A stretch of DNA of 21,270 nucleotides from Collinsella sp. (GCA_019414465.1 DXLY01000032.1:1-21270); one strand, 5' to 3'; counted from the stretch's first letter, positions 1 through 6,798 are shown. The notes: generated by a model not told the origin, from the letters alone. A program made the numbers and translations.

Positions 1-1
1 A

Positions 2-40
2 ACTGCGGGAATGGCCTATTTGCTCAATGTGTTCGGCTGA
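2..40 (+). CDS. C-terminal end of an unidentified protein entering from the left edge
   Basis: One forward frame is open from the window edge and ends in a TGA at 38-40, giving the residues TAGMAYLLNVFG. The following GGAGGG/CCCTCC hairpin fits the end of a transcription unit. Twelve residues are too few to identify a family, and the frame could be open by chance. Confidence 0.2.
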   Translation, partial: TAGMAYLLNVFG

Positions 41-64
41 GATCGGAAATCAACCAATAAATCA

Positions 65-96
65 GGAGGGCATTCACTGGAACACCCTCCGGTTTT
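65..96 (+). terminator. Possible intrinsic terminator
   Basis: A 6-bp stem, GGAGGG (65-70) with CCCTCC (85-90), encloses a 14-nt loop and is followed by GGTTTTGG. The U-run is short, so termination would be weak. It lies just after a forward stop codon at 40 and before the leftward stop at 102, so it may separate converging genes. Confidence 0.35.
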
Positions 97-101
97 GGTG
101 A

Positions 102-296
102 TTACCGTGCGCCTACCCTTGTTTTTTGCCTTGCGGCCCGTTTCCGTTCCTTTTCAGCCTGTTCCTGCTGGTAAGCGGCCTCTAATATTCTGTCCGCCTG
201 TTCCGTGTCAATGGCCCGCCTGACCCGCTCGTAGTCCCTGACCTTTCCCTTTAGACTGTCTCTCTCGGCGCAGACCTCGTAAATCCTTTCTGACAA
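102..296 (-). pseudogene. Tail of a mobilisation (Mob/Pre-type) protein, probable remnant
   Basis: This 64-residue leftward frame is almost entirely charged helix, rich in Glu, Lys, Arg and Ala, with the segments VRDYERVRRAID and QEQAEKERKRAA. It resembles the coiled-coil C-terminus of plasmid recombination/mobilisation relaxases of Gram-positive elements, which are several hundred residues long. No relaxase catalytic domain is present, and upstream sequence in the same frame is not recognisable. I see no convincing Shine-Dalgarno at the ATG. I infer it is the broken 3' end of a mobilisation gene left at the island edge. It could also be an independent small coiled-coil protein. Confidence 0.3.
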
Positions 297-325
297 AGAA
301 CTGTTTTTGCTGACCTCCCGGCCAT

Positions 326-436
326 AGTAAGTGAATCAGCGCGGGTGGTTTGCGCGCCATTTGCAAAACCCCAGGTCGCGACCCTTCGCCATTCGTGGGA
401 AAAGTGAGTAGTCTCAGGTGGCTTACTCATGAGTTG
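326..436 (+). repeat. Dispersed ~111-bp repeat, copy B1
   Basis: This stretch aligns without gaps over 111 positions to 9264-9374; by hand about 83 positions match. Most differences are A/G or C/T. The best conserved parts are the start (AGTAAGTGA), CGCGGGTGG, AAACC.CAGG, and the end (TAGTCTCAGGTGGCTT followed by CATGAGTTG). A third, more diverged copy is at 2646-2775. A hairpin ATTAGG/CCTAAT follows at 450-463. The matching place after B2 has TTAGC/GCTAA. The minus strand is an open frame here, but the other two copies carry stop codons in the matching frame. All three copies point the same way and sit between gene modules. Confidence 0.7.
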
Positions 437-716
437 AACCGCTTTCGCGATTAGGGGCCTAATAGCGGCTTCTCCACTAACTGCCCCTGGGTTTGCCTTT
501 GTCCGCCGCACGGGATGGCTCCCGAGGCAACGCGGTGAGATAATGCCATCCAACGCAGGCAATGGAGCCTGAAAATATAGGTGACGGCGGCATGGCCCGA
601 GCCAGCACTTTTGGCCCGCCTCCGTAGCCTCCTTTTTCATATGCGGTCCGCGATACGCCTATGGGAGCGATTCGCTCGTGCAAGGCTGTAAACACGCAGA
701 GAAAACGAGGTATTGG
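437..716. other. Non-coding stretch before the HEPN gene
   Basis: Apart from the ATTAGG/CCTAAT hairpin at 450-463 I see no supported gene. Open frames on the minus strand here have no family resemblance and no good ribosome binding site. A short GAGCG/CGCTC hairpin (667-677) lies just ahead of the HEPN gene. No clear sigma-70 promoter could be picked out. Confidence 0.4.
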
Positions 717-2537
717 ATGAATAGCGAACCGATCTACAAAGAATTCCTTCTTGGAGAAGGCTTAAGCGAGTTGAAGAAAATTCGAGATGGCTGGAGGGAT
801 GAAAGCGGCTATTCCGAGTCGAGGGGAGGAACCTCTTTAATACCTGAAAATCTATGCAATGTCTCAGGGTCCGAACGGCTTAACTATACCTTCATCATGG
901 ACAGAGCCAATGAGTGCATGTATCGACTGATTTGCGAGTCGATTTCCATGCTTCTTACAGAATATGGATACATAACACTACGTGCCCGCGTTCGCAGAAG
1001 CGATGCTTACCAATATCTCCCAAAAGACGGCCTAGCCGGGCCGACCGTCCTCAAAGCGAGCAAGAGGGTGGTCCGCATAATCAAGGTGGATGTCGATGGC
1101 TCCCCGAGCGTTTTTGTATTCAAGGAACCTGGATTAGACCAGAGTCTCCCGAAAGAGCTTGAGGATTCGCTGAGGGAAAACTTTGGGGTATCGAAAATCA
1201 CCTACGTCTCTTTGGTTATGGACGGAGCGAAGAGGGAGGTTCTCAATTACGAGTCGGTGAAGGACGCTACGCCCTACATCTCGGTTAAAGAGTTCTTCCG
1301 CCTGTTCTTTCCACAAGAGGAGTTCGACAAATTCGAGGAGGCTGTGGTTGAGCTTAGGCAGAAAGCGCGTTCCTACTATGGCTTGAGCATAACCAAATCG
1401 CTTAACCATTTGCGCATGGGCCATTTCAGGAGAGACATCCGAGACCGTCTGATCGGCTACAAACCAGACGTGGAATTGGGGTCCGAACAGAGAATGGCCA
1501 TAGACAAGAGCTTTGTCGTAGACGGCAGATACTCGGCGTTGACCGGTGACACGGATTTCGCAGTAAGCTTCCAGACCGCAGAATGGCTAAGGGATTCTTT
1601 AACGCATGCAGGATGCATAGATTTCGCCCCCATCGCGTTGGAGTACTTCAAATCGCTCGAACAATTCCTGTACAGATTTCTTTACGCCATACATAAGACT
1701 TCGAAATCGAAGAGTAGGCGTATTTACTACGGCAAAAAGCTCGGAGAAAACCCTTACTACCTGCCTGCGAAAAGAGATGGCGTTCCCGACAAATCGCGAC
1801 ACATAGAAGTCAAGGACGGAGAAATCGAAATCAACGATGAGCTTTTCACGGATGGTTTCGAATATGTCTTAGACCTCGGTAGGCTCACAAGGTTCTTCGG
1901 CGACTATGTTTGCGAGAAGCAGCAGCTGTACAGCCGCAATGAAGACCTTCTCGATACGGCGATAAGCGAGGATACGTACGAGTCGATAATTCGCGCACTC
2001 CAAAGCGCTCGAACGATGAGGAACGGCATTGCTCACAAAGACAATCTCTACGATTGGACCGAGATGGAAAGCGCCCGGTCGTCAGTCCTCTTGGCTTTCT
2101 ACTTAGTCCTAGGTTCTTACAGCATCGATACTGAAATGCGAAGCCTCCTCGGCATCGAAAGCGATTGCGTGCAGAAAAGCGAGGAGTGGAAGCTCTGCAA
2201 CTACGTGGCATCGGCGGCCGTTCCTAAAGGCAATCCTCTTGAGTTTCCCGTTTTTTATCTCGATGGCGACGATTCCCCCGAGGCCGCCTTGTTTGCTTGC
2301 CCCGACGACGAAGAATCCGATCCCGACCGATATGGAAAAGCCCAATCGTTCTCGGGTGTGTACTTCAAGAGAATCGGATCGCATAAGCGTTACGATATCT
2401 CGTACCCAACTGACCGTCTTCCCTCATTGGTTGAACAAGGGATGCTGATTATCTGCGGTGAGGGGCTGAAGCTCATGGGGCCTCAAAAGGTCATCTACAG
2501 AGACGGAAATTACCTTGGGGACACGAGCGCAGAGTGA
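717..2537 (+). CDS. HEPN-domain protein, putative RNase/abortive-infection effector
   Basis: The start chosen is the ATG at 717, preceded by GAGG at six bases; an in-frame GTG at 678 would add 13 residues. The 606-residue protein is soluble, with no signal peptide or membrane segment. Near the C-terminus (residues 435-440) it has RNGIAH, the R-x4-H motif of HEPN ribonucleases, between predicted helices: an upstream one with FKSLEQFLYRFL and a downstream one with SSVLLAFYLVLG. HEPN proteins are common RNases in toxin-antitoxin and anti-phage systems. The N-terminal 300 residues match nothing I recognise and may hold a sensor. Frequent AGA, AGG and ATA codons and lower GC than guaA suggest transfer. 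It is a single-gene unit bounded by repeat copies B1 and C, with no partner antitoxin such as MNT seen. The defence role is inferred from the motif and island context. Confidence 0.7.
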   Translation: MNSEPIYKEFLLGEGLSELKKIRDGWRDESGYSESRGGTSLIPENLCNVSGSERLNYTFIMDRANECMYRLICESISMLLTEYGYITLRARVRRSDAYQYLPKDGLAGPTVLKASKRVVRIIKVDVDGSPSVFVFKEPGLDQSLPKELEDSLRENFGVSKITYVSLVMDGAKREVLNYESVKDATPYISVKEFFRLFFPQEEFDKFEEAVVELRQKARSYYGLSITKSLNHLRMGHFRRDIRDRLIGYKPDVELGSEQRMAIDKSFVVDGRYSALTGDTDFAVSFQTAEWLRDSLTHAGCIDFAPIALEYFKSLEQFLYRFLYAIHKTSKSKSRRIYYGKKLGENPYYLPAKRDGVPDKSRHIEVKDGEIEINDELFTDGFEYVLDLGRLTRFFGDYVCEKQQLYSRNEDLLDTAISEDTYESIIRALQSARTMRNGIAHKDNLYDWTEMESARSSVLLAFYLVLGSYSIDTEMRSLLGIESDCVQKSEEWKLCNYVASAAVPKGNPLEFPVFYLDGDDSPEAALFACPDDEESDPDRYGKAQSFSGVYFKRIGSHKRYDISYPTDRLPSLVEQGMLIICGEGLKLMGPQKVIYRDGNYLGDTSAE

Positions 2538-2557
2538 CTTCGAACCCAGGGCGTGGA

Positions 2558-2614
2558 CCTCGCGCTCCCGCCCTAAAGACCATCGTGGCCGGTTTTAAGG
2601 GCGGGAGCGCGAGG
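2558..2614. repeat. Long near-perfect inverted repeat after the HEPN gene
   Basis: The left arm (2558-2577, starting CCTCGCGCTCCCGCC) pairs with the right arm (2594-2614, ending GCGGGAGCGCGAGG) over about 20 bp with a single bulged base. The loop is 16 nt. It begins 21 bp after the HEPN stop. There is no following T-run, so it is not a standard intrinsic terminator. It could protect the 3' end of the mRNA, stop opposing transcription, or be the end of a mobile unit. Confidence 0.65.
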
Positions 2615-2645
2615 AATGTCCGTAGGGTTCATGCCTTCCCGGGCG

Positions 2646-2775
2646 CAAGCCACCAGTCCGTAACCGCAGGTGAGGCAGCGCCGTGGCTTGCACGCTGGTG
2701 GCAAATTCGCAGGTCAAACATCTCCGTCATCTATCGACGAAACGAGAAGCCCCACGTTGACGCGTCTATGAGTTG
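2646..2775 (+). repeat. Dispersed repeat, diverged copy C
   Basis: It begins GCAAGCCACCAG, identical to the 12 bases at 9245-9256 just ahead of copy B2. It keeps the spacing of the conserved CAGG and ATGAGTTG blocks (58 bases here, 57 in B1 and B2), but is more diverged, with at least one indel. GCAAGCCAC can pair with GTGGCTTGC, and the overlapping GCCACCAG with CTGGTGGC, giving two alternative hairpins. The copy lies between the HEPN gene and the membrane-protein operon. Confidence 0.5.
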
Positions 2776-2815
2776 ATGACCTGAACGACGGTCGTCCTAG
2801 TTGCCAGCTTCCGCA

Positions 2816-3407
2816 TCAGAGAAACCACTTGGAGCAGAAGCCGATCTGGAAGACCGAATGGACGAGCATCGAGATTCCGAGGCAGACCATCATCGCGCAA
2901 AACCCGATTCCGGCCCATTTCAAGAAAGGGTCTTTTTCTTGCTTGTCGGAAGCTCGCTCCATCCAGTCGCGCGAATACGTATCGCCGTACTCGTCGCTCT
3001 TTGAGGCCTCTTTCGAAAGCAGCTCGAGAGCTTCGTCGAGGTCATCAGCAAGCTTGTTTCCGTCGATTCCGACCTTGAAAAGATGAGTCTCATCATGCTG
3101 CTTGAGCGCCGATTGGTTCTGCAAAAGGTAGAACCTCTCGCCGTTCACCCCGTTCGCCAGAGCGGTCCTCTCGCTCGAAAACGACCGAATCTCCTTCTTG
3201 AGCCTTGAGAAGGCCCCCCTTGCCCTCGATTCCGAACTTCTGCGCGAGCGACTCAAGCTGCCAGAGCAGGTCGTACAGCCCCGCCGCGGGCAGGAGCCCG
3301 GCCCCGTACGCCTTCTCGAGCATCGACCGCTCGAAGCGATCGTAAACGGGGATCGCCTCCCCGTACGTCAACCTGGTGCCAACTTCGGGGAAATCATTGC
3401 ATTCCAT
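2816..3407 (-). pseudogene. Frameshifted gene for a single-pass, C-terminally anchored membrane protein
   Basis: Two overlapping leftward frames together make one protein. The first starts at the ATG at 3407, with AGGAG five bases upstream, and runs to 3093; the second ends at 2816. The frames meet at six G residues on the coding strand (3214-3219). With five Gs the reading would be one 196-residue protein continuing through GKGAFSRLKKEIRSF. The N-terminal part is soluble and helical. The C-terminus has one hydrophobic segment (LKWAGIGFCAMMVCLGISML) followed by a short tail. I do not recognise a family. It lies downstream of another small membrane-protein gene and is divergent from the WYL regulator. 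The shift may be a sequencing error, a real loss of function, or slippage in the G-tract. As read, only a truncated protein without the anchor is made. Confidence 0.55.
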
Positions 3408-3513
3408 ATCGTCTCCTATCATTCGAATCGAGAGTTAATTCCTTGGGGCGCGTCACGCGTCGACGACGCCGCGTCCCACAACAGCGGTTGTTGCTTCCGC
3501 GTGGGCGCATCGC

Positions 3514-3738
3514 CTAGCACGCAGGGCGCAGATCAAGCCTGAAATCACCTTTGGCGATAGAGAGGCTGTAGTTCGACCCGACTAAAACAGCGATGCCCAT
3601 CAAGGCCAGACCGCAAGCGGCGATCAGCTGCTCCGGCGAAAAGCCGAGGATCCTCCTTCCGTTATCGCACGCCGCCTCCGCTACGGCATCGGCTGACGAA
3701 ATCGTCGGGGCGTTCACCGCCCGTCCGGCGTCGTTCAT
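3514..3738 (-). CDS. Small single-pass membrane protein of unknown function
   Basis: The chosen start is the ATG at 3738, with GGGAG six bases upstream; an in-frame ATG at 3792 would add 18 polar residues and has a more distant AGGAG. The 74-residue product has a polar N-terminal half (NDAGRAVNAPTI), then a hydrophobic segment (LIAACGLALMGIAVLVG), then a short charged tail. It has no catalytic motif and no family I know. It is the first gene of a leftward pair, 106 bp ahead of the frameshifted membrane protein, and divergent from the WYL regulator. This suggests the regulator controls both genes. Small membrane proteins under WYL control are often defence effectors or membrane sensors; that role here is inference only. 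Confidence 0.5.
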   Translation of the reverse strand: MNDAGRAVNAPTISSADAVAEAACDNGRRILGFSPEQLIAACGLALMGIAVLVGSNYSLSIAKGDFRLDLRPAC

Positions 3739-3822
3739 AGTTGGCTCCCTACTCTCTCTTCCATTGCTTCGACCCTTATTTTCAACCGCCATCGGAATTT
3801 CGTCTCCTCTGACTGGTTTGGA

Positions 3823-3844
3823 TTGCCTACAATTTCATAGGCAA
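3823..3844. promoter_or_regulatory. Inverted-repeat operator between the WYL gene and the divergent membrane operon
   Basis: A perfect 7-bp inverted repeat, TTGCCTA (3823-3829) and TAGGCAA (3838-3844), has an 8-bp spacer. It sits 26 bp upstream of the WYL start. A -10-like TACAAT (3828-3833) overlaps its left arm, so a bound protein would block transcription. The natural ligand is the adjacent WYL regulator, giving autoregulation and control of the leftward pair. This is inferred. Confidence 0.45.
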
Positions 3845-3869
3845 TAAAGCTGTTTATGGAGGACCTGCA

Positions 3870-5036
3870 ATGTCTAGGACATTCACCGAGGAGGAGATCT
3901 CCGAGTTAAAGGAAGCCGGATTCGCGGCGAGCGGCACATCGAGAAGCAGGATCCTGTCCGTCCTCGACCTCCTCGTCCGCTTCACCGATGAGAGGACGGG
4001 CATATCCGCATCGGAAATCGCGCGCGTCATAGGCATCTGCTCCGAGAGGCCGACGTCGGAGAACGCCATTCTCAAGGACCTGCACCAGATAAGCGAAAGC
4101 ATGCCCATGGGAATCCGCATGGCGATACCTGGCCACGGCGAGAACGTCGGGTTCAGGGCCGTAAACAAACCCCTGTCATCCGAGGAGGCGATCCTCATCT
4201 CGGACGTGCTGGGGACGAGCTCCTTCATCGGCGAGGGGCGGAAGGACAAGATCTCCTCGAAGGTGCTCGCATTCTCCTCCGACTATGACGTCGACGAAAG
4301 CGTGGAGACCGTGTTCGTCGACCGCAAGGCCGGCAGGGACACCGACGCGATTTTCAACGTCCTCCATGCCGCATCCCGAGCGATCCGCATGAACGAAAGG
4401 CTCGCCTTCAAGAAGCAGGTTCACCTGATGAACGGATCGACCGTAAAGATTGGGCCGTACGAGGAGGACCCGGTGGCGATCGTGTTCAGCTTCGGCCGCT
4501 ACTATCTCGAGAGCATGCATATCGACGAAGGCGGTTCCCCCAGTCCCTACTTCTACCGACTAGACGATATCGCGGACCCGGTTGTCACCGGAAAACCGGT
4601 GTCGGATCGGGATAAGGTAGAGGCGCTGAGGACGCGCGTGGTCGCGGACACGCGCCAGCGGGTCGACATGTTCGGCTCGGGCACCGCCAGAAAGCTGTTC
4701 CTGGAAGTATCCGGCACTCATGCCAAGTACGTTTACGAAAGGTTCGGCCACGACCTCAAATTCTGTCACATCGACGAGAGCGACGAAAGAAACGTCATCG
4801 GCTACGCCTGCGTCAGCGCGATGCCGTCTCCGACCTTTTACAGGTGGCTATTCGGGATGGACGGCGCGGTGAGGCTGGCGAAGCCTAAGGGGAAACGGTG
4901 GGTCGAGAGCTTCCCGAATGCCGTCGCCTCCGACCTAGAATCCTATATCCAAGATTACGAAGCAGCATCAGAGGGCTACAAAGCCGCACTGGATGCAGCT
5001 ATTTCACGATTGGACTCGAAGAGCTGCCGGCAATGA
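3870..5036 (+). CDS. WYL-domain transcriptional regulator
   Basis: The ATG at 3870 has GGAGG seven bases upstream, a clear start. The 388-residue protein has the usual layout: an N-terminal winged helix-turn-helix (about residues 22-75, with ISASEIARVIG and ENAILKDLHQI), a WYL domain (about 155-235), and a C-terminal WCX-type domain (about 275-365). In the WYL domain, PVAIVFSFGRYYLES is the region holding the family's tryptophan-tyrosine-leucine block, here YYL. WYL regulators such as BrxR and CapW repress anti-phage operons and are thought to respond to nucleic-acid ligands. Divergence from a two-gene membrane operon, a palindrome in the gap and HEPN and GmrSD-like neighbours all fit a defence regulator. 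The family call is firm; the target genes are inferred. Confidence 0.85.
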   Translation: MSRTFTEEEISELKEAGFAASGTSRSRILSVLDLLVRFTDERTGISASEIARVIGICSERPTSENAILKDLHQISESMPMGIRMAIPGHGENVGFRAVNKPLSSEEAILISDVLGTSSFIGEGRKDKISSKVLAFSSDYDVDESVETVFVDRKAGRDTDAIFNVLHAASRAIRMNERLAFKKQVHLMNGSTVKIGPYEEDPVAIVFSFGRYYLESMHIDEGGSPSPYFYRLDDIADPVVTGKPVSDRDKVEALRTRVVADTRQRVDMFGSGTARKLFLEVSGTHAKYVYERFGHDLKFCHIDESDERNVIGYACVSAMPSPTFYRWLFGMDGAVRLAKPKGKRWVESFPNAVASDLESYIQDYEAASEGYKAALDAAISRLDSKSCRQ

Positions 5037-5571
5037 GGCAATCCCAATCGGTCCGATTCAAAAGCCAATATTGACTAACTCGAATTCGGCTCGCATCCTC
5101 GCGCCGTTCGTCTGCTCCCATTCGTCCGAAATGACAACCACAGCAGGTCGTGTCCCAACGGATGGGTACCATTTATCCGGGTGCACCTGGGGCAACGGGT
5201 TGAAGAACCTGCACAAGGTCGCTCGCAGAACACGCAACATCAAACACGACAGAAGAGGCGAACGACAGATGCCGGACCCCGGACGACAGCACCGCGGAAG
5301 ACGAGCATTCCGACCACAACCGAACAACTCCAGCTACTAGGCAGGCGCCCGCATGGGTGCCTTTTACTTTTCAGGGACTTAGCTGCGAGCTAAGGCACGC
5401 GGCTCATGGCCGTTTCGTGAAGGCACGACCAGCTCGACCCACTTCGACCCGTCTCCGCTCCTGCCGTGCTCACCAATCGCCATCAGGCGGTTCAATCGTC
5501 GTGCAGACGAAAAGGCACACGGTGTCGTGCGGTGTCCTCGCGCGGTGCCGCACGGGAAGATTGGAGGAACC
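5037..5571. other. Gap between the WYL and excisionase-like genes, probable remnant DNA
   Basis: No complete gene is supported. A minus-strand frame ending at 5058 encodes a protein-like C-terminus (HPDKWYPSVGTRPAVVVISD, with AEFELVNIGF at the end) that I cannot place and that lacks a believable N-terminus; it may be a gene remnant. The stretch also holds an intrinsic terminator (5344-5365) and a perfect hairpin CTTAGCT-GCG-AGCTAAG (5378-5394). Confidence 0.35.
5344..5365 (+). terminator. Intrinsic terminator
   Basis: A stem of GGCGCCC (5344-5350) with GGGTGCC (5355-5361), allowing one G-U pair, has the loop GCAT and is followed by TTTTACTTTTC. It lies in the gap before the excisionase-like genes and could end a rightward unit, possibly the WYL transcript. 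Confidence 0.55.
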
Positions 5572-5790
5572 ATGGCACGCACAGCCGAATGCGCCGCGCC
5601 CGAGGGAAGCCGAGATCGGGACGAATGGATGACGGTGATCGAGATGCAGGAGTACATGAGGGCGAGCCGAAACAAGGCGTACGACCTCATCTGGTCGGGA
5701 GAGATCGACTCGTACAGGCTCGGAAGGAAGCTCCTGGTGTCGAGGGCGTCAGTGGACGCCTACATCGAGTCGAGGAGCGGCAGGAAATGA
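5572..5790 (+). CDS. Excisionase-family helix-turn-helix protein
   Basis: The ATG at 5572 follows GGAGG by four bases. The 72-residue product is a single MerR-like winged HTH of the HTH_17/excisionase type: MTVIEMQEYMRASRNKAYDL, then IWSGEIDSYRLGRKLLVSRA and a final helix VDAYIES. Such proteins bind DNA at element ends and steer integrase toward excision, or act as small element regulators. A second, truncated protein of the same kind follows after 78 bp. In intact elements an integrase gene normally comes next; none is present here. The start is well supported, and the small basic HTH makes the family call fairly secure. Confidence 0.7.
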   Translation: MARTAECAAPEGSRDRDEWMTVIEMQEYMRASRNKAYDLIWSGEIDSYRLGRKLLVSRASVDAYIESRSGRK

Positions 5791-5868
5791 CGGCGGCGAC
5801 CGCCCCGGGAGCCGCCCGCGGCCGGGCACGCGAGGGAGCCTCGAGACGAAAGGAGCTCGAGGACGACC

Positions 5869-6090
5869 ATGACCAAGAGCATTAGCGGGAGCCAGGTGAG
5901 GCTCATCGCATCGACCAACGCGATATTCGGCACCGACGAGGCGTGCGCGATGCTGCGTATCAGCCACGACGCAATGTACCGGCTCGCCAAGGACCCCAAC
6001 GACCCGTTCCCGATCCAGTTTTCACATGTGCACCGCCTTTTGTTCTTGCTTATGACGATGCCCTCATCCCGAAGTCGGGACCGCCCGTGA
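5869..6090 (+). pseudogene. Truncated excisionase-like HTH protein
   Basis: A ribosome binding site (GAGG, six bases before the ATG) precedes a frame whose first 50 residues have the excisionase pattern: IFGTDEACAMLRISHDAMYR, then LAKDPNDPFPI. In relatives the next residues are a basic strand such as RKxGRRY and a final helix. Here the reading changes at about 6019 into unrelated residues (FSHVHRLLFLLMTM) and stops at 6090. I read this as a gene whose 3' part was lost by deletion or insertion, probably the same event that removed an integrase gene. It may still be translated as a 73-residue product. Confidence 0.5.
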
Positions 6091-6265
6091 TGAGCTCAGA
6101 CACGCTCTCGTGGATGATGCCGTTGCTCACCTGAATCGGGTCCGCACAAACAAGGACTAACTTTGGTTAGTTATCACGAACCGGCTTCAACAATCGATTC
6201 TCGTGATTCGCGGTCTTAAAGAAGCTGCGAACCCATTCCGGGGACACCATCAGCAGCAGCTTCAT
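6050..6265 (-). pseudogene. Possible leftward small gene interrupted by one TAA
   Basis: An ATG at 6265 with a GGGGAG-type site just upstream opens 32 codons (beginning MKLLLMVSPEWVRSFF) to a TAA at 6167-6169. The same frame then stays open to 6050 (with PIQVSNGIIHESVSELITGG). The stop lies inside a perfect hairpin, ACTAAC/GTTAGT (6156-6171). No family is recognised. It may be a dead gene or chance. Confidence 0.15.
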
Positions 6266-6277
6266 CCCGCTCCCCTC

Positions 6278-6306
6278 TTGTACTCACCGTCAGCGCATGC
6301 TATAAG
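6278..6306 (+). promoter_or_regulatory. Sigma-70-type promoter for a short transcript
   Basis: TTGTAC (6278-6283) and TATAAG (6301-6306) are separated by exactly 17 bp. Transcription would begin near 6313. A strong terminator follows only about 50 bp later, so the main product would be a short RNA or a leader. Confidence 0.45.
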
Positions 6307-6312
6307 GTCGTT

Positions 6313-6363
6313 GGTGGCTCATTGAGCTACCTCCAAGTGCCGGGGGAGTCCCCCGGCTTTTTT
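6313..6363 (+). ncRNA. Candidate ~50-nt two-hairpin RNA or attenuated leader
   Basis: Downstream of the 6278-6306 promoter there is a hairpin GGTGGCTC/GAGCTACC (one G-U pair, 3-nt loop). A CTCC-containing single-stranded stretch follows, then a strong intrinsic terminator ending at 6363. Nothing in it looks coding. It could be a small RNA, or the attenuated leader of the 32-codon ORF at 6387. No known RNA family is recognised. Confidence 0.3.
6339..6363 (+). terminator. Strong intrinsic terminator
   Basis: The GC-rich stem GCCGGGGG/CCCCCGGC has a 3-nt loop (6339-6357) and is followed directly by six T residues (6358-6363). This is the clearest terminator in the island. Confidence 0.75.
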
Positions 6364-6386
6364 ATCCATTCCATTAGGAGTCCCCA

Positions 6387-6485
6387 TTGGCCGAGGAAAA
6401 CGGCGAGACGTACAACAAGTTCTTCGGAGATATCGGCTCTTTCAAGAGGAACTGGCTCAAGCAAGCCCGCAGCAAGCGGATATAG
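6387..6485 (+). CDS. Possible 32-residue small protein
   Basis: A TTG at 6387 is preceded by AGGAG at six bases and opens 32 codons to a TAG at 6483-6485. The product is basic at its end, with FKRNWLKQARSKRI, and has no membrane segment. It lies 24 bp after a strong terminator. It might be the start of a lost longer gene. No family is recognised and the start codon is weak. Confidence 0.2.
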   Translation: MAEENGETYNKFFGDIGSFKRNWLKQARSKRI

Positions 6486-6798
6486 GTGGTTCCGTAATCT
6501 CATAGGGAACGGCCATCTCTCCTCCGGCCAGGAGTCTCAAGTGGCACGCTTCGAGCAGCGATGGCGAAACGCAAGCAATGGCGTCGAGGGCGCCTCGTGC
6601 GCTACATTGTGTCCATGTGGTCATCTCCTATCGTCTCAGCGTGGTAACTGAAGATTCTAGGCGGTGGCCACACCCCTTTTCCGGGGTGCTGACACCAACG
6701 TTTGGCACGCAACCGCAGTAGACGGCAACGTCCGTCTACTGAGCAAAAGCAACGAGCTTTTCCGGGTCCAAGACCGATAAGCGAAGATGAATCAAGTT
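6486..6798. other. Gap with hairpins ahead of the DUF262 gene stop
   Basis: No supported gene. Two clear hairpins are present: CACCCC/GGGGTG (6671-6688) and a perfect 9-bp AGTAGACGG/CCGTCTACT (6717-6740). Neither has a T-run on the side needed to end the leftward DUF262 gene, though both could stabilise its mRNA end. Decayed small frames on both strands suggest remnant DNA. Confidence 0.35.

Noticed and set aside
251..640. A 129-codon minus-strand ORF covering repeat copy B1
   Set aside because: The matching frame in B2 has two stops and in C one, so the frame is not conserved across copies, and no start site is supported.
5466..5885. A 139-codon plus-strand frame overlapping the excisionase-like gene
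   Set aside because: It is Arg/Glu-rich out-of-frame translation of the HTH gene, which has the better ribosome binding site and a recognisable fold.
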